Source: Orbilia blumenaviensis (Eukaryota > Ascomycota > Orbiliomycetes > Orbiliales > Orbiliaceae). From it: 64,000 nucleotides of DNA. The stretch is from the NCBI GenBank assembly GCA_036872755.1, contig JAVHNS010000003.1, positions 3,348,001-3,412,000 of the forward strand, given 5' to 3'. Positions within the stretch are counted from its first letter, which is position 1; each line of letters starts with the position of its first letter. Shown in pieces: positions 1 to 8,943 of this stretch. The position numbers and the translations under genes were made by a program. The notes under the pieces are model-generated. The model was given only the letters and a program-made list of their open reading frames with translations. It made no database searches and was not told the DNA's origin.

Positions 1-3000
1 ATTGGAAAAAATTATTAAATATCAGACACTAATTGGTTATTAGATATTGGAAAATAATTATAAACATATATAAAAGAATTTACCCAACCATTTTTAATTT
101 TTTTCTTTGTTATTACATAATTTAATTAAAGGGTTTTTGAAATCCAAGGAAATTAAAATACAGTAAGAATTTGATTTAGATTTTATTAAATTTGTTAATA
201 CATTTATAAATTTTCATAAATATTATTGATTATATTAAAATATTTTTGAAAATTCCAAAATAAATCCCATACAATAAATCAAACTTAGGTATTTATAATA
301 ATTAAACAAAGAGTAGTTAACAAAAAACTATATTCATACTACAAAAATATTGTATATTTATTTTGTTAATGTATTTTTTTTTATCTATTTTATTAATTAT
401 AACTCAAAATTTGTTTTTAATGTTTTCATATTGCTTATAATCGTGTTTGGAATTTTGAAAATTGTATATCCCCAGACTCTAAATGTTTATTTCACAGATT
501 AGATAAGAATTTGTTTTAATATTAAACAATTTAACATATTCCATATAATCTACAATTTAATTAATTAATTTAAAATAATAATTTTATATTTTTTTATTTC
601 CAAAAGAAAATTTAAAAACACATTCTAAAGAATTTTAAATATTATTTAACAAACACTAAAAATTATTTAATAACTTCAAGAATTTAAAAATAAAATTTTA
701 AATAACTTAACTAATTAATAATTTTTAATTTTTAAATAAAAAAATTTTTTTAAAAAAAATCAATAATAACACAAGAAGAATTTATAAATAATACAACAAC
801 CATAAATAAATAATTAATAACAAATTAACAATAATTATATATATTAATTAAATTTTTTTATTTTTAAAAAAATTTATTAAATATATAATATCAAATATAA
901 AAATATATAAAACAAATATTATATTAATTAAAAAAATTTTTTATTAAATAATTAACAATAAATTATAAATATATTTATAATATATTTAACTTATATATTT
1001 TATTATCAATTTCCTGATTTAATTTCATTATATATACATTTATTTTTATTATTATATTTTTTATAAAATATAATTATTAAATGCTTAATATATATTAATT
1101 AATAAAAAAGATAATGAATATAATTAATTAAATTTTTTTAAAGATATGGAATTATTAGTAATTTAGAAATTTTAAAATTGTAAATAGATTTTTAGAAATT
1201 TAATTATAAATTATTGTTTATAATATCTAATAATTTCTAAAAAATATAATCTAACAAAAAAAAACTAATATTAGATATTAAAAAGTTATTATTAAAATAT
1301 TTATTAATTTTAGATTTTATAAATTTATTTTAAATAAACCAACTTACTAGATTATATTTTTATTTATTTTTAAATAAATAATAAAATATATTAAAAAGAT
1401 TTGCATATATAAAATCATTTTACAATAAATATTCAACATCTATATAATATTTTTATTTAATAAATTTTTTAATTAATATATTAAATTCCTAAATATTTAT
1501 TAATATTTCATAATCTTCATTAAATATTAATTAACAATTAATATTATTACCAAATTATATTTACTCATTAATATATTTTTTTACCATATATCAATTATAA
1601 AATTTTTTATAATTATATTTATTTCCATACAAAAAACATTAGAAAATTTTAATAAATATTTAATATCCCATAACCATCCAATAAATTTTGACTACTTATT
1701 AAAACTATAAAAATAATATTAACAATATAAAATTATTTTTACAAATAATAAAAAATTAATATATTACTATAATAACCATATTTATTTTCTACTAATAATA
1801 AATCTAAATCAATCATAATATTTTAATATAAAAATTTTTTTTAATAAAACACATAAAGTAATTTTAATAAAATACATAAAGTAAAGTAAATTAAAATTAA
1901 AAAAAAAAAAAATAATATATATACAAAAATTCTATTAATTAGTAATTTACTTAAAACATACCATCACCATCCAATAATAATTTTTAATAAATATAAAAAA
2001 TTAATAATATAAAATTTTAATATACAAAACCTCATACAAAATATTTAAAATTATAATATTAAAAACATATTAAAAATTAAATTTAAAACTATAAATACAA
2101 AATCATTAATAACCATCTATTATAAATTAATTATATAATATTATTATATGTATAATAACTACTATAATACCTAAAATCCCCTTTACCCTATTTAATAATA
2201 TTATATAAAATAAATTAGAATTTATTTATTTTTCAATCATATTCTTTTTTATATAAAATAAGTATTTTATAAAAATTTTATTTATAATTAATTACTATTT
2301 ATAATTGTTTTATCTCCATACATTCAAAACAAATTTTAAAAATCTATTTATAACCATTCACCATTTACAACTATTTCATATTTATAATCTCATATCCATA
2401 TATTTAAAATAAATTTATAAAGTTTATTCATAACCAATCACCATTTATAGCTGTTTTATATCCATACATTTAAAATAAAATTAAAAATTTAATATTTATA
2501 TATTATTTATCATGCTTTTTTAATATAGATTTATTAAATCTTCTTTTTTTTTTCTTATTTTTTTTTTAAATTTTTTAAATCTACCAAACAACATAAATTT
2601 TAAAAGCTTTTAGATTAAAACAAATTTAATATTACTACAAATAATAAATTTTAAAACACTAACTATTAATTAATAAACTTAAAAATTAATAGATGTTATT
2701 TAGTTATTTTAAATGAGATCAATATTTAAAAAAAAAATAAATATAAAATTTAGGAAAATTTTTAAAGTTTGATTAAATTTCATAATTAAGTTTTTTTTGA
2801 ATATAATACTAAACTTCTTATATTAAGTTCATTTTTTTAAAATTTATTATATTCCAAATTATTATTTATTAATTTAACTATATTAAACAAAAACCAGCCT
2901 TCTAAAAATTTTTAAAATTTTTCAAAATTTTTTTTAAAGTCTAAAATTAAAAGATTATTATTATATTGATTCCTTAAACATTGTTATAATCCAATTTTAT

Positions 3001-3414
3001 ATATTTCACCAATTTTAGAGTAAATTTTAAAAATCACTAACTATCCTAAAGAATATATTGAATATTGGTTATTTTTTAATTTTTTTTTATTATTTTTAAA
3101 TTAATTAGAAATTGTTAATAAAAAGTTTATTTGTTTTTTAACTTTTAAAATAACTTCTAGTAGTTTTATATTTTAAAAAGTATTTTCAGTTTTTTATTAT
3201 TTGATAAAAATTTTATGTTATTAAAATTTAAAATTAAAAATATTATTAAAAAAAAAAATTAGATTTTTAGAATTAATTTGTATAAAATAAATAAAAAACT
3301 TAATATTTCGATTTAATATATTTTAAATTTTATGTTAAATTTTAATTATTTATTAATAATTTAAATTAATTATTATTTTAAAGGATTAAAAATATAAATA
3401 TAATAAAAATAATA
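1..3414. repeat. AT-rich, RIP-like degenerate block (left)
   Basis: Almost only A and T, with very few C or G and no coding frame longer than background. The composition changes abruptly at the retrotransposon border. In Pezizomycotina, blocks like this are usually old repeats destroyed by C-to-T changes (RIP), mostly at CpA. No internal element can be recognised by eye. The same composition resumes at 12615, so both parts were probably one block before the retrotransposon landed. RIP as the cause is inferred from composition; no undamaged copy is present for comparison. Confidence 0.75.
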
Positions 3415-3419
3415 ATAAT
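3415..3419. repeat. Target-site duplication, left copy (ATAAT)
   Basis: The five bases before the left LTR read ATAAT and are repeated exactly after the right LTR. A 5-bp duplication is the usual footprint of a Ty3/gypsy integrase. Because the target is AT-rich, a chance match is more likely than in ordinary DNA, but the position next to both LTR ends is exact. Confidence 0.8.
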
Positions 3420-3977
3420 TGTTACACCTGTCCCGGGTATTTCCCAAATAGGAAATTCCTAAAACAGCCTAGCGTTCTTTGGCTAATCGTATTCTCAATC
3501 TAAAGTATTCAGATTATTCTCTCAAGGTAAGCTGGGTTGAATATAGAGATATCAAATAGTGTAACTCCTAGTAAGGGGATACTAGGTTCAATGGGTAAAG
3601 GTAGTAAACAGAGTGTATTGAGTATTGATAAGTTGACCGATGGAGTCTAAGAAAGAATCCTGAGACTGCCATCGTTCAAAGGTCCTTATATACATGAGCG
3701 TCGTCCATACAAATGTGAATCGTCTATAGACTTGGGCGTTATGTGCCCCGGAGGGCGTTATGTGCACATAACGCGCCAAGCCACACATAACGCTTTCTGC
3801 ATGGTTTGTTCTGGGAGTTGTGTTGTCGGCACAACACAGTCCAATCCGTCTCTTTTCTGGTATGGTTTTCTCCCGCCGGATATTTATAATAAAAATCATC
3901 TCGGTGTGAGAAACAGCCTGCGAAAACGGACTCATGTTTGACACGCCAAGACATACCTAGTATGGCTGGCCGTGACA
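3420..3977 (-). repeat. 3' LTR (558 bp)
   Basis: Matches 12052-12609 base for base in a line-by-line reading. It starts TGTTAC and ends GTGACA (near-inverted termini). A polypurine tract lies directly next to it at 3978-3991, which identifies it as the downstream LTR of the minus-strand transcript. The U3 palindromes and TATA motif described for the 5' LTR recur here at 3736-3793, 3819-3838 and 3684-3692. Confidence 0.95.
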
Positions 3978-3991
3978 CTATCTCCTCCTTC
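3978..3991 (-). other. Polypurine tract of the retrotransposon
   Basis: On the minus strand the bases touching the 3' LTR are purine-rich (GAAGGAGGAGATAG, one T). This is the expected place and composition for the RNase H-resistant primer of plus-strand cDNA synthesis. Confidence 0.7.
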
Positions 3992-4302
3992 AAGGGAAAC
4001 TCCCAAAAGGGAAATTCCCATGCGGGATCTTCTCGCACATAGGAGATGCAACAAAACTGGGTAAAGGGCCTTTGTACAAAATTCGTCTACAAAATTCTAC
4101 CGTACGGGAAAACCGTCTGGGAGAAATTTGTGTACAAGAATTCTCGTGTCCGAAGGCTTAGCCTTCATGATCACGTTACATGATTATGTAATCAAAATCA
4201 AACATAAATAACTGCAATTCGCACCATAACTAAATTTCAAAACTTAAACCACAAAATATTCTTTCATACATACAAAATAATATCAAATCTTTCATTCTGA
4301 TC

Positions 4303-5001
4303 ATGCAACGGAGCGCCATTCAAAAACCTAAAAAAAGATCAGAGAATCGCGTCCAAGCAAAACGAAGAAGGGCCATCTTTCTTGAGCGGTTCAAGTCAGA
4401 AGGTTTAGAGGCTGCAGTTCCGTGTTCACACTGCGTCGCGAACGGTCATATTTGCGTCATGTTGGAAAAGAGCATCAAGTGCGAAGTCTGTCATAGACAG
4501 GGCAGAGTAGGAAAATGCAATGCAATTCCTTGTAAGTGATTTTTGTTTTTCTCCGCTTTGTGGGGTGTTTCTAATCCAAAATCTTTAGTGGATCGTATTG
4601 CGGAAATTCGAGACAAGAAGTTCAAAGAATTGGAAGAAACTTCTGCTCGGTATGAAATAGCACATCAAAAAGTCATCGAAGGTCAGACAAAGCTCACAGA
4701 GCTTCTGGCTGAGTTCAACACTGTTGCGGCTGAATTAAAACGTCAATCCACTGAGGCTTCAGTAATCGCGCGGAAGTATCGAGAATCTCTTCTTCATGAA
4801 GAACAGAGAGTCATAGAAAATGATATGATATTCGGAGATGATCCGATCGTTGAAGAAGGGGCTGGTGAAGGTTCGTCAGCGCCTGATGAGGTGCTTGACT
4901 TCTTCTGCGACATCCCAGCGGATGCGGTGGATTTTTCTGCTGGGTGGGATGAGAGTTATCTCGCGTTTTCCATGGAGGATTTCCTTCAGAGTACTATCTG
5001 A
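4303..5001 (+). CDS. Antisense Cys-cluster/coiled-coil protein inside the retrotransposon
   Basis: Lies between the end of pol and the 3' LTR and runs opposite to gag-pol. Exon 1 is 4303-4531 and exon 2 is 4589-5001; the 57-bp intron (4532-4588) starts GTAAGT, has a CTAAT branch-like motif and ends TTTAG. Joining keeps the frame and gives about 213 residues. Residues 1-30 are very basic, followed by a Cys cluster of the form CxxC-x6-C ... CxxC-x6-C (CSHC to about residue 73), then a long charged stretch that reads as coiled coil, then an acidic tail. From memory, small proteins of this plan (two Cys motifs followed by a coiled coil) occur in fungal repeats, but I cannot verify homology. It could bind nucleic acid; this is inference. 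Base composition matches the element. Without splicing the frame stops at 4539, so the intron is central to the call. Confidence 0.6.
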
Positions 5002-5355
5002 AACTTTGGCTGGTTTCCTGTCATGTATTCGTAACTTCTCATTTTCAAATCAAATCATGCCTTGTTATCTTGCTATGATTCGCGCTGAGTCGTTGACTCC
5101 AATAATTCGTGGTATCGCTCTATCGATACAGCTTCTGCGCAGTCGCTCGTTAGCGCGGCCAGAGTACAGGGTTCTGCTGGTTGAGGAAATAAGGTATCTG
5201 GAGAGGGTCGAAGAGTGGTTGGACGATCAACACCGTAGGTGTCTGTTCAGACCGTGTGTCTGTGGAGGTGGATGTTTGTAAAGAAAATTCGTAAGTGTAG
5301 GAACTGGTTGGGTAGAGAGGCCATATCCTTGTAGGTCGAAAATCTACAAAGTATG
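5002..5355 (+). other. Spacer between antisense gene and pol, with a small ORF
   Basis: The only open frame of note is 5057-5281 on the plus strand (74 codons from ATG). It ends in a Cys-rich stretch (CLFRPCVCGGGCL) after an acidic segment. It follows the antisense gene in the same direction and could be a further exon or a separate small gene. No convincing splice pair was found, so no CDS is claimed. Confidence 0.3.
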
Positions 5356-8300
5356 CTAATCTCTATTTTTCTTAGGTCTTCCTCGTCCTCGTTTAGGTGC
5401 AGGGGCATCAGGTTGATGGGGTGGGTCCCTGTTCCTAAGGTAATCCTGTATAGTTTGTGGCGAAATATTTTCTTCTGGTTGCCAAGAATCGTCTTCTGGT
5501 CCGTAGGGAGCAGCCCAACGAATAAGGTATTCGTTGTCGCCGTTAGGTCCGTCAAGGATTCTTTCAACTTCGTATTCCGCGTAGTCGTCGTATTCGATTT
5601 CAATCTCGTTCGGGTCTTCTCTGAGTCCTGGAGGGGCTCTTTCTAAGACTGAGACATGAAATGTCTTGTGTATCCGTGTTGGTCCAGGTATGTCAAGTTC
5701 AAAATGGTGCTTTCCAAGTTTCTTCTTGATTACGTATGGGCCAAATTTCTGAAAATCAAGTTTTTTATTAGGTCGCTTGGTTTTCAAGTTTCGTGCAAGC
5801 AGATATGCTTTATCTCCTTCTTTAAAATCTGGGGCTTCCTCCCGTCGTTTGTCGTAGTAATGGCTCATTCTTTCTTGTGAGAACTGAAGGTCTTTTACGA
5901 GAATATTATGAGCATTCTTCATTGATTTCATATGTTCTTCAGCTTCGGGGACAACTTCTTTCGGCGTGAGAGGGGGAAGAATAGCCTTAGGCGTCCATCC
6001 TCTCAGTACTTCGTACGGGGTGTACTTAGTAGTTGAATGTTGAGAAGTGTTGTAGGTGAATTCTGCCATGGGTAGAAGGGGTATCCAATTATTTTGAGCG
6101 TAGTTGAGGAAGTTTCGAAGGTAGATTTCAAGGGTTTGGATGAGTCTCTCGGAGGCTCCGTCCGTTTGAGCGTGACCTTTGGTTGCAATGTTCAATTTAG
6201 TACCAGTTTGGTTCATAATTGACTGCCAATATTTGCTCGTAAAAAGAGGGTCGCGATCAGAAATGTGTTTTCGTTGGATTCCATATTTAGAGAAAACATG
6301 GTTGTGGTAGACTTGTTGTAATTCTTTGGCTCCCCATTGGCTATCCCATGGGACAAAAATAGCAACTTTTGTCAACTTGTCCGTGATAACCAATATTTCG
6401 TCGTACAGCTTGTTGGTGAGGGGGTCTCGTGCTGGAGGCATTCCTTGTACAAAGTCGTAAGTAATAACTTCGAAGGGTGCACTTGGTACGTCGTGTGGTT
6501 GAAGGGTTCCGTAAGGTTTGTGTCGGTTAGGCTTGTTTCTGCAGCAAAGATCGCAAGTTTTGATGTATTCTTCGATCTGCTTTCTCATCTGAGGCCAGAA
6601 ATAAGTCTTTGTGATAAGTTCCTGAGTACGGTCAATTCCAAGATGACCATGAGCTGGGTGATCGTGGTGTAAAGAGATGATTTCTTCTTGAAGTTTCTTA
6701 GTTGGGATGTAGAACGAGTCTCGAAACATAATAATTCCGTCGACTAATTCAAAGTGAGGGGGTGTATCTTCTTTCTTCAAGATCCGTTGTGCAACAGGGT
6801 CTTGTTCATAGGCTTTGAGGACTTTCTGTCGAAGATCATCTTCGATATTGTGTTCTGTCAGATTCAGGGATTTATTGATGAGAATCTGGTCCTTAGTATC
6901 GCCATATTTGAGAATTGCTCCTTTGTCAGGTTCAACGCCTTTGACAAGGTCTGGTCTCCTGCTTATCGCATCTGCGAGAGCATTCTCTTTTCCTTTAAAG
7001 TGTATTATCTTCATGCTATATTCGCTGAGGAGTTCCCACCATCGAACTTGCCGTCTGCTAAGTTCCTTCGTGGTTAGGAAGTAAGTGAGGTTCTTGTGAT
7101 CGGATAGAACTGTGAAAGGTTCTTTGCTTTGGAGGTAAACGCGCCATTTTCGACATGCTTCTACAATAGCCATCAATTCCTTGTCATGAATAGCGTATCG
7201 CAGTTGCGTAGCATCGAATTTGTGAGAGATGTAGGCAATGGGGTACCATTGTTTGTCCTTATGGAGTTGGAGTAAGCAGGCTCCTAGCGCTGCTGTAGAG
7301 GCGTCGGTTTCAATCTTGATAGGTAATTTCGGATCGTAAAGTTTGAGAATGGGGGCGGAGGTAAATGATTTTTTCAGAGTTTCAAAGGCTTGAACTCTTT
7401 CGGGCGTCATTTCAAACTTCAGTTGTTTCTTGGTGAGTTCGGAAAGCGCTGCTGACATGAAGCTGTATTTCCGAATAAATCGTCGATAATAATTGCAAAG
7501 TCCAAGAAATGACTGCACTTCTTTGACATTCTCAGGGAGAGGCCAATCTTGAATGGCTTGAACCTTCTTTGGGTCCATCTTAATTCCATTCGAGGTGACT
7601 ATGGCTCCTAAGAATTCGCATTCAGTAACAGCAAATTCTGACTTGTCTAGCGCCACACGTAGGTCGTAGTCCCGGAGGGATTTCAACACTGCGTTGACGT
7701 TTTCCTTGTGTTTTCCCAGCGTCTTGCTGAAAATCAAAATGTCATCTAGGTAGACAACACAAATGACATCTATGTGCTCTCGAAGCACATGGTTCATAAA
7801 AGCTTGGAAAGAAGCTGGTGCATTGGTTAGCCCAAATGGCATAACCAAGTATTCAAATAGACCGTAGCGGCATCGAAAAGCCGTTTTCCATTCTTCTCCT
7901 GGATTTATCCTGATATTGTAGTAGGCATTGATAATATCCAATTTGGTGAAGTAATTTGCTCCTGTTAAGCGATCGAAAGACTCGCTTATCAGTGGTAGGG
8001 GTCCAGTGTCTTTGATCGTAATGTCGTTCAAGCTTCTGTAATCGATACATATTCGCAGTTTTCCATTAGGTTTTGGTACGAATAGTATAGGGTGTCCTGC
8101 GGGTGAGTTAGAAGGTCGTATGAATCCATTGCGAAGGTTTTCGTCAATGTATTCGCGTAGAGCCGCAGTTTCTTCTTCTGTACATGCGTATATAGGTAGA
8201 GATTTTGGTTGGGTTCCTTCCTTTAGAGGGATATGATGTGTGAATTGATTGATTTTCGGTAGGGGGTCCCTTTCGTCTGGGGGCTGAAAGACCAATTTAT

Positions 8301-8916
8301 TATCTTCGAGAATCCAATCTGGAATCTCCTTCTTTTCTTTGTTAATTTCTCGTATTTTGAGAAAAACATGTCTTATGGAATGAGGTTTGTTTCGGAGACG
8401 GTTGTTAACTTCTTTTTGTGACATATGTTGGGTGAGTCGGTGATGAGCTTCTTTTGGGGGTCGATTGTCCGGTCGGATCTTGGAATAGATCTTTCTACAA
8501 TCGCATCTCGAGAATTCAAGGTGTCGAGTTTTCCAGTTAATACTTGGGTTATGTTCTTCCAACCAAGGGAATCCGAGAACCAATTCGTGGGGGGTCTCTA
8601 GGATATCCATCGTGATTGTTTCCAAGTGTCCATTTATAAGAAGTGTGAAAGTGGTTTCGTGAGTGATTGTTCCAAGAGGGCTATTATCGAAGGCGGTAAC
8701 ATGTGTTTTCTGAAGTTTCTGAATGTAAGGTAGTTTAAGTTGTTTGACAACTTCGGGGTGAATGAATGAATCTTCTGCTCCACAGTCTAATAAAGACGTG
8801 CTGGAGTTTCCGTTAATGTTGACTGGTAGAAAGAAATGATTTTTGGTTGACTGTAAGGAAAGTTGTTTGGATGGTCCATTTTTAACGATGCGTAACTTGG
8901 ACCCTTCAGGCGGCAT
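5356..8916 (-). CDS. pol: Pol polyprotein: protease-RT-RNase H-integrase-chromodomain
   Basis: 1186 residues. Order: aspartic protease with a DCGA active-site motif at 44-47 (Cys where Ser or Thr is usual); reverse transcriptase about 225-400 with YLDD at 389-392; RNase H about 530-655 with D538, E580, D606 and D649; integrase zinc domain (H751/H758, C788/C791) and catalytic D821, D887, E923 with the exact DX35E spacing; chromodomain about 1113-1160 with aromatic residues Y1115, W1134 and W1145 in cage positions; and an AT-hook-like tail (RGRGRPKK) at 1176-1183. It copies the RNA into DNA and inserts it, and the chromodomain normally reads methylated histone H3. The ATG at 8916 is 17 nt after the gag stop and in the -1 frame. 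The frame is open upstream of that ATG into gag, so a Gag-Pol fusion by frameshifting is more likely than independent initiation. No stops or frameshifts inside. Confidence 0.95.
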   Translation of the reverse strand: MPPEGSKLRIVKNGPSKQLSLQSTKNHFFLPVNINGNSSTSLLDCGAEDSFIHPEVVKQLKLPYIQKLQKTHVTAFDNSPLGTITHETTFTLLINGHLETITMDILETPHELVLGFPWLEEHNPSINWKTRHLEFSRCDCRKIYSKIRPDNRPPKEAHHRLTQHMSQKEVNNRLRNKPHSIRHVFLKIREINKEKKEIPDWILEDNKLVFQPPDERDPLPKINQFTHHIPLKEGTQPKSLPIYACTEEETAALREYIDENLRNGFIRPSNSPAGHPILFVPKPNGKLRICIDYRSLNDITIKDTGPLPLISESFDRLTGANYFTKLDIINAYYNIRINPGEEWKTAFRCRYGLFEYLVMPFGLTNAPASFQAFMNHVLREHIDVICVVYLDDILIFSKTLGKHKENVNAVLKSLRDYDLRVALDKSEFAVTECEFLGAIVTSNGIKMDPKKVQAIQDWPLPENVKEVQSFLGLCNYYRRFIRKYSFMSAALSELTKKQLKFEMTPERVQAFETLKKSFTSAPILKLYDPKLPIKIETDASTAALGACLLQLHKDKQWYPIAYISHKFDATQLRYAIHDKELMAIVEACRKWRVYLQSKEPFTVLSDHKNLTYFLTTKELSRRQVRWWELLSEYSMKIIHFKGKENALADAISRRPDLVKGVEPDKGAILKYGDTKDQILINKSLNLTEHNIEDDLRQKVLKAYEQDPVAQRILKKEDTPPHFELVDGIIMFRDSFYIPTKKLQEEIISLHHDHPAHGHLGIDRTQELITKTYFWPQMRKQIEEYIKTCDLCCRNKPNRHKPYGTLQPHDVPSAPFEVITYDFVQGMPPARDPLTNKLYDEILVITDKLTKVAIFVPWDSQWGAKELQQVYHNHVFSKYGIQRKHISDRDPLFTSKYWQSIMNQTGTKLNIATKGHAQTDGASERLIQTLEIYLRNFLNYAQNNWIPLLPMAEFTYNTSQHSTTKYTPYEVLRGWTPKAILPPLTPKEVVPEAEEHMKSMKNAHNILVKDLQFSQERMSHYYDKRREEAPDFKEGDKAYLLARNLKTKRPNKKLDFQKFGPYVIKKKLGKHHFELDIPGPTRIHKTFHVSVLERAPPGLREDPNEIEIEYDDYAEYEVERILDGPNGDNEYLIRWAAPYGPEDDSWQPEENISPQTIQDYLRNRDPPHQPDAPAPKRGRGRPKKNRD

Positions 8917-8943
8917 CGAGTCCTGAAGTTTTCTTAGTTTTTT
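8886..8943 (-). promoter_or_regulatory. -1 ribosomal frameshift cassette (slippery site plus pseudoknot)
   Basis: On the minus strand the last gag codons form the heptamer A AAA AAC (8943-8937), in the zero frame, followed at once by the gag stop TAA. After an 8-nt spacer (8936-8929) comes stem 1, CTTCAGG (8928-8922) with CCTGAAG (8910-8904). The loop bases CGATGC (8918-8913) pair perfectly with GCATCG at 8891-8886, giving an H-type pseudoknot: stems of 7 and 6 bp, loops of 3 and 12 nt. Slippage by -1 continues directly into the open pol frame. All components and spacings match known retroviral -1 signals. The pairing was read by eye; function is inferred. Confidence 0.85.

Noticed and set aside
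3588..3944. 118-codon ORF in each LTR (also at 12220-12576)
   Set aside because: Lies within the LTR, has no protein-like features and duplicates exactly because the LTRs do.
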